A DNA stretch of 7,033 nucleotides, from positions 1-7,033 of the forward strand of contig JAIPHS010000076.1 in the NCBI GenBank assembly GCA_021735105.1, read 5' to 3'. The first letter of the stretch is position 1; every line of letters begins with the position of its first letter. Under the pieces are notes generated by a model. The model saw only the letters and a program-made list of their open reading frames with translations. It had not been told where the DNA came from and did no database searches. This DNA comes from Candidatus Omnitrophota bacterium (GTDB lineage: Bacteria; Omnitrophota; Gorgyraeia; Duberdicusellales; 4484-171). This document shows, in pieces, positions 1 through 5,870 of the stretch. Both the position numbers and the translations under genes were made by a program.

Positions 1-609
1 GCTGATAAAGCACAGTTAGCTAAGCAACTAGAACGTAAGCAGGCAGATATAAGTAACCTAGAAAATAAACTCTCGGCTCAAGAAGAAAAAAACCAGCAGC
101 TGGAAGTTAAGCTGTCTGACCAGGAACAAAAATCACAATTAACCGAACAGCTAAAAGAAACTGTAGATAATAAAGAAGATAAGATATCAAAATTAATCAA
201 ACAAAAACAAAAATTAAAAGAAGAGAACAATAGTTTAGTTGAAAAGTTAAAGCAAGCAGAAATATTACAGACCCGCAGTCAAAAGCTCAGCAAAGATTTT
301 AATTCCAAAGAGGAGATTTATAAAGGCCTCGGATACTTTCATATGATTGCCGGGGAGATAAATAAAGCTATTCATTATTACAAAAAGGCTTTAAGTTATA
401 GCGACTCTGATAAAAGTATTTATTACAATTTAGGCTATATATACGCAGAAAGAGGAAACTATAAAAAAGCAACCGTTTACTATAAAAAGGCTTTAGGGGG
501 CACAGCTTCTGACAAAGACATCTACTATAATTTGGCAGTAATTTCTTCTAAATATCTAAAGGATGACAAAGCAGCCGATAAATACTACGATAAGTTCCTG
601 CAATATTAA
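1..609 (+). CDS. Coiled-coil and TPR repeat protein (3' part, open at left edge)
   Basis: Frame 1 is open from the first base to the TAA at 607-609, giving 202 residues with no start inside the window. The in-frame ATG at 343 is internal, because the frame upstream of it reads as continuous protein. Residues 1 to about 100 are rich in Lys, Glu, Gln and Leu with almost no Gly or Pro, as in a long coiled coil. Residues about 104-137, 138-171 and 172-202 are three TPR-like repeats; the clearest has YYNLGYIYAERGNYKKA followed by YYKKAL. TPR repeats are protein-interaction scaffolds, and TPR proteins such as PilF/PilW assist secretin or pilus assembly. Only 18 bases separate this gene from the platform gene, so it is probably in the same operon and may be an assembly or scaffolding factor. 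The exact role is not recognisable. Any signal peptide or membrane anchor would lie left of the window. Confidence 0.85.
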   Translation, partial: ADKAQLAKQLERKQADISNLENKLSAQEEKNQQLEVKLSDQEQKSQLTEQLKETVDNKEDKISKLIKQKQKLKEENNSLVEKLKQAEILQTRSQKLSKDFNSKEEIYKGLGYFHMIAGEINKAIHYYKKALSYSDSDKSIYYNLGYIYAERGNYKKATVYYKKALGGTASDKDIYYNLAVISSKYLKDDKAADKYYDKFLQY

Positions 610-627
610 TAAAAGTTAAAGTTTTAA

Positions 628-1839
628 ATGCCAAACTATAATTATAGAGTTCGTAGCAAAGAAGGAGAATTATTAACCGGGACAACCGAAGCAGATAATA
701 AAAATGAAGTTATTTCCAAGCTAGACAAACAGGGCTATAGCATAATTGAGTTATCTTCTAACAGCAGCGGCGGGTTCCGGGAAAGTTTTCTAGACCAGTT
801 TAGGAAAGTAAAAAGAAAAGATGTAATTTTTTTTAGCAGGCAGTTATCTACGCTGCTTCGTTCAGGAACTTCTTTACTTCCCAGCCTTAAATCAATTCAA
901 GGCCAAGCTTCTAACAAGAAATTTAAAGCTATTTTAGACAATGTAGTTAATTCAGTTCATTCTGGAACTAGTTTGTCTGAGTCTTTGGCCAAGTATCCTC
1001 ATGTTTTTTCAGAACTTTTTGTCAGCATGGTAAGAGTAGGAGAAACCGGGGGTATTTTAGATAAGGTTTTAGATAGACTGGCTGAGCTTGGGATGCAGGA
1101 GATGGAAATGAACTCACGGATAAAATCAGCTTTAGTCTATCCGGTGGTTTTGGTCATAGTCGCTTTTTTGGTGGTAAATTTATTGATTGTAGGAGTTTTA
1201 CCTAAATTTGTTTCGGTATTTGAAGCCTCCGGGGCTAAGCTGCCGATGATTACCCAGATAATTTTAAACTTAAGCCGGGTAATACGAGAGTATTGGTTTT
1301 ATATATTTGCGGGGATAGTTGTTTTATTTTGGTGGTTTAAAGTTTATATTGGCAGTAAGGAAGGCAAGTATAATTTTCATAAAAATCTTTTAAAAATTCC
1401 TGTCTTTGGTAAAATTTATACTACTTTACAAGTTGCTCGTTTTACCAGAGTACTTTCTGCGCTAACTAGCGTAGGTATTCCTTTACTTGAAGCTTTAGGT
1501 GTGGTTAGGAAAACAGTTACTAATGTAGTTATAAGAAAATCAATTGAAGATATCAGAAAACATTTAGCAGCCGGAGAGTCATTGGTTGAACCGTTTAAAA
1601 ATAGCCCTTATTTTTCTCCGCTTGTGACCCAGATGATCTCAACTGGTGAAAAGACAGGAAAGTTAGACCAAATGCTTGATGAGATTGCCTCATTCTATGA
1701 ACCAGAGGTAGAGCATACAATAAAAAACTTTGCTTCTTTGCTGGAGCCGATTATGTTATTGGTTATGGGGGCTATGGTAGCAATCATTGCCCTTTCTGTA
1801 TTGCTGCCCATCTTTAATTTAATCAAGGTATTTAGATGA
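628..1839 (+). CDS. gspF: Type II secretion / type IV pilus inner-membrane platform protein (GspF/PilC family)
   Basis: The 403-residue protein has the usual family length. An N-terminal stretch (about 1-45, starting PNYNYRVRSKEGELLTG) precedes two homologous GspF domains at about 65-190 and 268-393. The repeats align at FSRQLSTLLRSGTSLLPSL (69-87) and FTRVLSALTSVGIPLLEAL (272-290). Each carries the family VGETG/TGEKTG signature (137-141 and 339-344). Three hydrophobic segments at about 169-191, 222-238 and 371-396 match the known three-helix topology. In this family the protein sits in the inner membrane, contacts the assembly ATPase and moves pilins into or out of the fibre. No clear Shine-Dalgarno precedes the ATG (the 18-base gap is A/T-rich), so translation may be coupled to the upstream gene. 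The sequence alone does not separate T2SS from T4P use. Confidence 0.96.
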   Translation: MPNYNYRVRSKEGELLTGTTEADNKNEVISKLDKQGYSIIELSSNSSGGFRESFLDQFRKVKRKDVIFFSRQLSTLLRSGTSLLPSLKSIQGQASNKKFKAILDNVVNSVHSGTSLSESLAKYPHVFSELFVSMVRVGETGGILDKVLDRLAELGMQEMEMNSRIKSALVYPVVLVIVAFLVVNLLIVGVLPKFVSVFEASGAKLPMITQIILNLSRVIREYWFYIFAGIVVLFWWFKVYIGSKEGKYNFHKNLLKIPVFGKIYTTLQVARFTRVLSALTSVGIPLLEALGVVRKTVTNVVIRKSIEDIRKHLAAGESLVEPFKNSPYFSPLVTQMISTGEKTGKLDQMLDEIASFYEPEVEHTIKNFASLLEPIMLLVMGAMVAIIALSVLLPIFNLIKVFR

Positions 1840-1881
1840 TTGTAAAAAAAAGATACTGTTAATAATTAAAGGAGCATTAAA

Positions 1882-2337
1882 ATGAACTTAAAAAAACAAA
1901 ATAGTTTTACTCTCTTAGAAATTCTTATTGTTATCAGTATTATTGCTATTTTAGCCGCAACTATTATCCCAAATTTTATTGGTTTTGATACCGAGGCAAG
2001 ACTGGCCGCCAGTAAAACAAATTTAAGTACCTTACGGACAAGAGTTACCCTGTTTAGGACTAAAGAAGGCAGGTATCCGAAAGCATTAGATGAGCTGCTG
2101 GAGGTTACCTATAGCGATCTTGGGGTTTTAAAACCTTATCTAGATAAGATGCCGGTTGAGCTTATCTCTTCAAGTGAAGGCAGTAATGAAACTATTACCT
2201 TAAAATCAGACGATAAACTTCCTTCCGATGGAGGATGGGCTTATATCAAAGACAAGGCAAAGGTAATAATAGATTGGGACAAAGAGCTGGATGCTAAATG
2301 GGGGAAAGCCGAAGAACAAAATCCTTCGGAGTGGTAG
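1882..2337 (+). CDS. gspG: GspG-like type II pseudopilin (probable main shaft subunit)
   Basis: The 151-residue protein starts at an ATG seven bases after GGAG (1871-1874). The class III leader is MNLKKQNS, followed by mature FTLLEILIVISIIAILAATI, with Glu at mature position +5 and a 20-residue hydrophobic helix. The stretch after the helix, with alternating Ala, Ser and Lys and then LFRTKEGRYPKALDELLE, is characteristic of GspG-like pseudopilins. A late GGWAY segment (about residues 217 bases before the stop, near the C-terminal third) resembles the conserved C-terminal region of that group. The subunit is expected to be cleaved and N-methylated by a prepilin peptidase not encoded here, then polymerised by the flanking GspF and GspE proteins. 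One oddity is that the residue before the cleavage site is Ser8 (AGT) and not the near-invariant Gly. It could also serve as a minor pilin of a T4P-like system. Confidence 0.88.
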   Translation: MNLKKQNSFTLLEILIVISIIAILAATIIPNFIGFDTEARLAASKTNLSTLRTRVTLFRTKEGRYPKALDELLEVTYSDLGVLKPYLDKMPVELISSSEGSNETITLKSDDKLPSDGGWAYIKDKAKVIIDWDKELDAKWGKAEEQNPSEW

Positions 2338-2355
2338 TTAAAACCTGGAGGTGTA

Positions 2356-2724
2356 ATGAGTTCAGGCAATTCGAGAAGCTCAAAAAAAGGGGTGATTCTA
2401 TTTACTATAATTGTTATGTTGATGGTTATTGGGTTAATTGGAACTACTCTTGTTGCTTCATATTTAGCGGTTAACACCTCAAGCCGGCTTATATCCAATC
2501 AAGCTAAAGCATTTTATCTGGCTGAATCCGGAATTTCTTACGGGATAAACTTATTACGCAATAAAGCCGGAAGATCCCATGGGAAAAAAGAAGAGATTGG
2601 GCCGATTAGTTTAGGGGAAGGGGCTTTTAGAGTTGAGCTTGATTACGATCAGTCCTTGATTACGGCAACAGGAACAGTTCAGGAGATAGAAAAAAAGCTT
2701 CAATTAAAATATGTAGAGCTGTAA
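2356..2724 (+). CDS. PilX/GspK-like minor prepilin, short form
   Basis: The 122-residue protein starts at an ATG four bases after GGAGG (2347-2351), 18 bases downstream of the GspG-like gene. The leader is about 12 residues and ends in KKG. The mature protein begins VILFTIIVMLMVIGLIGTTL, a single hydrophobic helix with Thr and not Glu at position +5. Absence of Glu5 is known for GspK-type tip pseudopilins. AFYLAESG at 52-59 matches the AFYxAEAG-type motif typical of the PilX N-terminal family. The rest is short (about 60 residues) and ends with predicted beta-rich sequence. PilX proteins and especially GspK are normally longer, so this is a reduced version. It probably acts as a minor or initiating subunit at the fibre tip. 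Two tandem stop codons (2722-2727) end the gene. Confidence 0.8.
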   Translation: MSSGNSRSSKKGVILFTIIVMLMVIGLIGTTLVASYLAVNTSSRLISNQAKAFYLAESGISYGINLLRNKAGRSHGKKEEIGPISLGEGAFRVELDYDQSLITATGTVQEIEKKLQLKYVEL

Positions 2725-2725
2725 T

Positions 2726-2752
2726 AAGGATAAAATGAGAATTGTTAATTAA
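2726..2752 (+). other. Orphan ribosome-binding site and ATG followed by a five-codon frame
   Basis: AAGGA at 2726-2730 lies four bases before an ATG at 2735, only 10 bases after the stop of the PilX-like gene. This is a normal operon-style start. The frame reads Met-Arg-Ile-Val-Asn and then stops at 2750-2752, where the AT-rich repeat begins. ATGAGAA at 2735-2741 recurs exactly at the start of the next prepilin gene (2898-2904). The simplest reading is that this was that gene's original start before the repeat was inserted. That reading is inference. Confidence 0.45.
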
Positions 2753-2897
2753 CCTAATTTTTAATTGACCTAAAAAATGACCAATGACTAAATGCAGAAA
2801 TGTCTAAAAAAGATTGAAATAAATGCATTTTAGAGATTGAGTATTGGGGAATTGGTAATTGATTGGAAATTAGAGCAATTAGAATAATTAGGAATTT
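2741..2897. repeat. AT-rich imperfect palindromic element between prepilin genes (MITE-like candidate)
   Basis: About 157 bases with no coding potential, composed of degenerate AATTRG/CCAATGAC-like words. The outer arms are inverted: CCTAATTTTTAATTG (2753-2767) corresponds to the complement of CAATTAGAATAATTAGG (2876-2892) with two extra bases in the latter. Inner arms CTAAATGCA (2788-2796) and TGCATTTTAG (2824-2833) also pair with one extra base, and AAATGCATTT (2821-2830) is itself a perfect palindrome. The block could therefore fold as a long imperfect hairpin. It is bounded by a 7-base direct repeat, ATGAGAA. It encodes no transposase, so if mobile it would need one supplied from elsewhere. 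Its right end supplies the AGGA (2890-2893) that now serves as ribosome site for the next gene. Confidence 0.55.
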
Positions 2898-3311
2898 ATG
2901 AGAAAGAAAGGTTTCACTTTTATTGAGTTGCTGCTTAGTTTGGCGATACTTGGAATATTATTCGTTCCGATGATGCAGCTTTTTTCACACAGCTTATATT
3001 CTTCATCTGCATCTAAAAAAATAATTACCGCCGACAATTTAGCTAAGTGGTATATAGAGAAGTTTAAAAATTTAAAACTTAGCAAAAAAGAGATTAAAGA
3101 GGCAGGTAATAAGATATATCCTGCCGAGGCAGAACCGGCTTTCGAAGTAAACGGAATCAGGTGGCGGATAGAAAGGCAAGTTGTAGAAGAGACTGATCCT
3201 CTCGAGGTAAGAGTTTCAGTTTATTCTCAAAGCCAACCGGCTGAACCTATCATAACTTTATTTACTTTAATCGAAGATAAGACTTGGATTGAATATAAAC
3301 CGGTACAATAA
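2898..3311 (+). CDS. GspI/PilV-like minor prepilin
   Basis: The 137-residue protein has a short textbook class III leader, MRKKG, and mature FTFIELLLSLAILGILFVPM with Glu at +5 (residue 10). After the helix come NLAKWYIEKFKNLK, which resembles the xLAxxxxExL segment of GspI/PilV-type minor pilins, and a mostly beta C-terminal half. In GspH/I/J/K systems this subunit belongs to the tip-initiating complex; here it would partner the upstream PilX/GspK-like protein. The ATG is four bases after AGGA (2890-2893), which lies within the end of the AT-rich palindromic element. The 173-base gap before it is unlike the tight spacing of the upstream genes (18 to 42 bases). Classification as GspI or PilV is by general pattern, and the protein could be another minor pseudopilin type. 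Confidence 0.82.
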   Translation: MRKKGFTFIELLLSLAILGILFVPMMQLFSHSLYSSSASKKIITADNLAKWYIEKFKNLKLSKKEIKEAGNKIYPAEAEPAFEVNGIRWRIERQVVEETDPLEVRVSVYSQSQPAEPIITLFTLIEDKTWIEYKPVQ

Positions 3312-3369
3312 CAAATTATCGAGGCTCAACCTCAATAATCTCAATAAAAAAGGCGGTAATTGATAAACT

Positions 3370-3376
3370 GGAGAGG
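3370..3376 (+). promoter_or_regulatory. Ribosome-binding site for the assembly ATPase, favouring the second ATG
   Basis: GGAGAGG lies directly before two tandem ATG codons at 3377 and 3380. GGAG (3370-3373) is three bases from the first ATG and six from the second. The second therefore has the more usual spacing, and true translation may begin at 3380, one residue shorter. Confidence 0.6.
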
Positions 3377-5083
3377 ATGATGAGAAAGAAAATTGGCGAA
3401 GTGCTGGTAGAAAAAGGTATAATTAGCATAGAGGAGCTTAACAAAGCCCTGGAGGAACAAAAAGGAACTAAGCAAAGTTTAGGTGAAATTTTGGCAGGAC
3501 AAGGCGCAGCCAGCGAAAAACAGGTAGTAAGAGCTTTAAGCGAGGAGTTAGGCTTTGCTTATGTCGAGTTGTCTGAGATAACTATTGAGCCTGAGGCTTT
3601 AGCTTTTATTCCTGAGGAAGTGGCGGTTAAGTTTAGGCTCATACCCCTTTTTTTAATTCAAAATACTTTAACCGTAGCTATGGCTGAGCCGCAAGACAGG
3701 GAAGTGGTAACTCAACTAAAAGGTATAACCGGAAAAAAGATAAAACCGATTTTTGCCTGCCCCAGCGCAATTAACGCGGTTATAGATACCCATTATCATA
3801 AAACCGGCCCCAGCTCATCTAAAGATATCGGCGCAATATCAAAAAAACAGGCCTTTTCTTATTCGCAAGAATCCGGGCCGGCCAATGAAAAGATTGATTC
3901 CCTAAAGCAAGCTGCCAGCTTAGCCCAAGTTGTTGAAATGGTAGATCATATCATCACCAACGCGGTTGAAATTGGAGCTTCTGATATTCATCTTGAGCCT
4001 CAGAAAAATAAGTTTCTACAAAGATGCCGGGTTGACGGCGTTTTGTCTTCTGTAACCAAGCTTCCTCTTGAGCGTGAATCCGCGATTATCTCCCGGGTAA
4101 AAATTGTGGCTAATATGGATATAGCTGAAAAACGCCTTCCTCAAGACGGCCGAATTCGGGTGAATATATCTGGCCGTAACGTGGACCTAAGGGTTTCTAC
4201 GTTTCCTACTATAAACGGTGAAAATGTGGTGATGAGGATTCTAGACCGCTCTCAAGGCGTGCTTAGCCTGGAGGAGCTGGGTTTCCAGGAGAAGAACCTC
4301 AAACATTTTTCTGAGATTATCGAAAAACCTCACGGAATTATATTAGTTACCGGGCCTACCGGTTCAGGTAAAACCACTACTTTATACGCGGCTCTAGGCC
4401 AGATAAATTCGTTAGAAAAAAATATTATAACCTTAGAAGATCCTGTTGAATATGAGATTCCTAATGTGAGGCAATCTCAAGTTAATGTAAAAGCCGGCCT
4501 TACTTTTGCTTCGGGGTTACGTTCAATATTAAGGCAGGATCCTGATATTATAATGATTGGTGAAATTCGGGATAAAGATACAGCCGATATTGCTATTCGA
4601 GCTGCTTTAACCGGCCATTTAGTTTTTTCAACTTTACATACCAATGATGCGCCTTCCGCAGCTACCCGCCTGGTTGATATGGGGGTTGAACCTTTTCTGG
4701 TTTCTTCGTCGGTAATCGGCATCTTAAGCCAGAGGTTGGTTCGTGTTTTATGCCCGGAGTGTAGGCAAAAGTATACGCCTCAACCTGAACTGTTAAAAGA
4801 TCTTGGCCTCGAGGCCAGAAGCGGAGAAGAATATAGTTTTTATAAAGAAGCGGGGTGTTCAAAATGTAATAACCGAGGCTATGTTGGCCGAACCGGTGTT
4901 TATGAACTTTTGGTTCCTGATGAAGAGATAAAAAATTTAATTTCAAAGAAATCTTCTGACGCAGCCATAAAAGAAGCAGCCAAAAAGAAAGGAATGGTTA
5001 CTCTCTATCAGTCTGGTTTAAAAAAAGTTATCTCAGGCATAACTTCGGTATCAGAGTTGCTTAGGGTATCTGAGACAACCTGA
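3377..5083 (+). CDS. gspE: T2SS/T4P assembly ATPase (GspE/PilB family) with MshEN-type N-terminus
   Basis: The 568-residue protein has the typical family length. The N-terminal region (about 5-135) has two tandem helical motifs, KIGEVLVEKGIISIEELNKA (from residue 5) and SLGEILAGQGAASE (from 34). They resemble the MshEN/GspE_N repeats that bind cyclic di-GMP in some homologues. The ATPase core carries Walker A GPTGSGKT (326-333), the Asp box TLEDPVEYE (352-360), the Walker B region DIIMIGE with Glu396 (390-396), and His box residues His414 and His421 in TGHLVFSTLHTND. Two CxxC pairs, Cys459/462 and Cys494/497, form the tetracysteine zinc site of extension-type ATPases; retraction ATPases (PilT) lack it. 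It is cytoplasmic, hexameric by family, and docks on the GspF protein to drive pseudopilin polymerisation. It is probably the last gene of the operon; a REP hairpin follows 5 bases after the stop. Confidence 0.97.
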   Translation: MMRKKIGEVLVEKGIISIEELNKALEEQKGTKQSLGEILAGQGAASEKQVVRALSEELGFAYVELSEITIEPEALAFIPEEVAVKFRLIPLFLIQNTLTVAMAEPQDREVVTQLKGITGKKIKPIFACPSAINAVIDTHYHKTGPSSSKDIGAISKKQAFSYSQESGPANEKIDSLKQAASLAQVVEMVDHIITNAVEIGASDIHLEPQKNKFLQRCRVDGVLSSVTKLPLERESAIISRVKIVANMDIAEKRLPQDGRIRVNISGRNVDLRVSTFPTINGENVVMRILDRSQGVLSLEELGFQEKNLKHFSEIIEKPHGIILVTGPTGSGKTTTLYAALGQINSLEKNIITLEDPVEYEIPNVRQSQVNVKAGLTFASGLRSILRQDPDIIMIGEIRDKDTADIAIRAALTGHLVFSTLHTNDAPSAATRLVDMGVEPFLVSSSVIGILSQRLVRVLCPECRQKYTPQPELLKDLGLEARSGEEYSFYKEAGCSKCNNRGYVGRTGVYELLVPDEEIKNLISKKSSDAAIKEAAKKKGMVTLYQSGLKKVISGITSVSELLRVSETT

Positions 5084-5087
5084 TATG

Positions 5088-5122
5088 AACCATCTATGCA
5101 CCTCGGAGGTGCAAGGATGGTT
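5088..5122. repeat. REP-like hairpin 1, upstream of the transposase
   Basis: A 35-base nearly perfect palindrome: AACCATC, TA, TGCACCTC, G, GAGGTGCA, AG, GATGGTT. The outer 7-base and inner 8-base arms pair fully and are separated by a two-base mismatch bulge. It begins 5 bases after the ATPase stop codon. No T-run follows, so it is not a standard intrinsic terminator, though such a hairpin could protect the 3' end of the operon transcript. Confidence 0.85.
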
Positions 5123-5125
5123 AGA

Positions 5126-5133
5126 GGGGGGGG
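5126..5133 (+). promoter_or_regulatory. Run of eight G forming the transposase ribosome site
   Basis: Bases 5126-5133 are eight consecutive G and form the only purine-rich Shine-Dalgarno candidate before the transposase. The run ends three bases before the ATG at 5137 and nine before the in-frame ATG at 5143. The second ATG may therefore be the real start. Homopolymer slippage here would alter SD spacing without changing the frame. Confidence 0.5.
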
Positions 5134-5136
5134 TAG

Positions 5137-5799
5137 ATGGGCATGAGAAAAATACCTTTAGTTAATGGCGAAATTTATCATATTTATACCAAGAGCATTG
5201 CCGGATTTAAAATATTCCGAAATAAATCAGAATATGAAAGAATGAGGAAATTATTTAGTCATTATAGAGTGGACAAACCGCTTTTGCGATTTTCCAATTT
5301 TTTGGGGATTAAGAATAAAAAAGCATTTTTTCAGAAACATTTTTCTTCAAAAAAATACCTAGTAAAGATTGTTGCCTATTGCATTATGCCTACGCATATT
5401 CATTTAATATTGAAACAAGTTAAAAAAAATGGAATTTCTATATTTATGCAGAATATTCTTAATAGCTACTCACGCTATTTTAATCTTAAAAATAAAAGAA
5501 AAGGCCCTTTATGGGAGTCAAGATTTGAAAATAAGCTAATTGACAGGGATGAATATCTTTTACATTTGTCCAGATACATACACCTAAATCCTGTAAGTAA
5601 AGAATTAGTTGATCGGCCGGAGGACTGGAAGTATTCTTCTTACCGCCAGTATTTAGGCTTAATTGATGATTCTCGGGACTGGGTATCGAGTTTTTTTGAT
5701 TATACAGATATGGATTCTTGTTCATATAGAGAATTTGTAGAGGATAATATTGATTATCAGAGAAGTTTGGAAAAAATAAAGAATTTGATTTTGGAATAA
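5137..5799 (+). CDS. REP-associated tyrosine transposase (RAYT; Y1/IS200-like HUH family)
   Basis: The 220-residue protein opens with RKIPLVNGEIYHIYTKSI, a typical RAYT N-terminus. The HUH motif is His87-Ile-His89 in CIMPTHIHLIL (82-92). MQNILNSYSRYFN (104-116) holds the candidate nucleophile Tyr111, with Tyr114 as an alternative. The family segments GPLWESRF (123-130), RYIHLNPV (146-153) and WKYSSYRQYLG (164-174) follow in order. RAYTs cut and join single-stranded DNA at REP hairpins and are often single-copy, domesticated genes that spread REPs. Here REP-like hairpins lie on both sides, matching that model. Both HUH histidines and the tyrosine are present, so the protein looks intact. The gene is very AT-rich (11 of 60 bases are G or C at 5401-5460), which may reflect its own history. 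Met3 (ATG 5143) is an alternative start. Confidence 0.93.
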   Translation: MGMRKIPLVNGEIYHIYTKSIAGFKIFRNKSEYERMRKLFSHYRVDKPLLRFSNFLGIKNKKAFFQKHFSSKKYLVKIVAYCIMPTHIHLILKQVKKNGISIFMQNILNSYSRYFNLKNKRKGPLWESRFENKLIDRDEYLLHLSRYIHLNPVSKELVDRPEDWKYSSYRQYLGLIDDSRDWVSSFFDYTDMDSCSYREFVEDNIDYQRSLEKIKNLILE

Positions 5800-5800
5800 T

Positions 5801-5830
5801 TCCTTGCACCTCCGAGGTGCAAGGATGGTT
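5801..5830. repeat. REP-like hairpin 2, downstream of the transposase
   Basis: A perfect 12-base-pair stem around a single C (5813): TCCTTGCACCTC at 5801-5812 and GAGGTGCAAGGA at 5814-5825, followed by TGGTT on the right. It starts one base after the transposase stop codon. It matches hairpin 1 in inverted orientation at 28 of 30 positions, but lacks the left AACCATC arm that makes hairpin 1 symmetrical. A poly-T tract for an intrinsic terminator is absent on the plus strand. Confidence 0.85.
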
Positions 5831-5836
5831 AAAAAA

Positions 5837-5845
5837 TGTTATGAT
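5837..5845 (+). promoter_or_regulatory. Candidate extended -10 promoter for the fibre-like gene
   Basis: TGTTATGAT matches the extended -10 pattern TGnTATAAT with one difference. No good -35 box is visible at the expected distance, where hairpin 2 lies. Transcription from here would start near 5852, leaving a short leader before ATG 5871 and excluding the in-frame upstream ATGs at 5841 and 5844. Supported by pattern only. Confidence 0.35.
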
Positions 5846-5870
5846 GGTGGTTTATAGCCGGGGGTGCAAA

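Larger units (their letters stand above)
5088..5830 (+). mobile_element. REP-RAYT unit: Y1 transposase flanked by two related hairpins
   Basis: A 743-base unit consists of hairpin 1 (5088-5122), a RAYT-type transposase gene (5137-5799) and hairpin 2 (5801-5830). Bases 5088-5117 match the reverse complement of 5801-5830 at 28 of 30 positions, the only differences being the two bases after AACCATC. No target-site duplication is visible, consistent with HUH single-strand transposition chemistry or domestication. The boundaries are inferred from the hairpins only. Confidence 0.7.

Noticed and set aside
343..609. Separate 88-residue TPR protein starting at ATG 343
   Set aside because: The same frame is open and protein-like from base 1, so this ATG is internal to a longer gene.
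1840..1868. Promoter (TTGTAA with TAATTA 17 bases later) ahead of the GspG-like gene
   Set aside because: Both boxes are weak matches in a very AT-rich spacer where such patterns arise by chance.
2241..2498. Minus-strand frame of 85 codons across two prepilin genes
   Set aside because: It overlaps both strongly supported prepilin genes, including the PilX-like helix, and reads as hydrophobic noise from the reverse of that helix.
2741..2897. CRISPR array or tRNA/ncRNA gene in the AT-rich spacer
   Set aside because: There are no regular repeats with unique spacers and no cloverleaf-like pattern; the words are degenerate and arranged as inverted arms.
4477..4946. Two minus-strand open frames opposite the ATPase gene
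   Set aside because: They lie entirely within a well-supported plus-strand ATPase region including the Walker B and zinc motifs, and their translations show no recognisable domain.
5088..5125. Intrinsic transcription terminator after the ATPase gene
   Set aside because: The hairpin is strong but is followed by TTAGAGG and a G run, with no T tract; it fits a REP element better.
5486..5809. Minus-strand frame of 107 codons inside the transposase
   Set aside because: The plus strand carries the conserved RAYT motifs over the same bases; the reverse frame has no domain.
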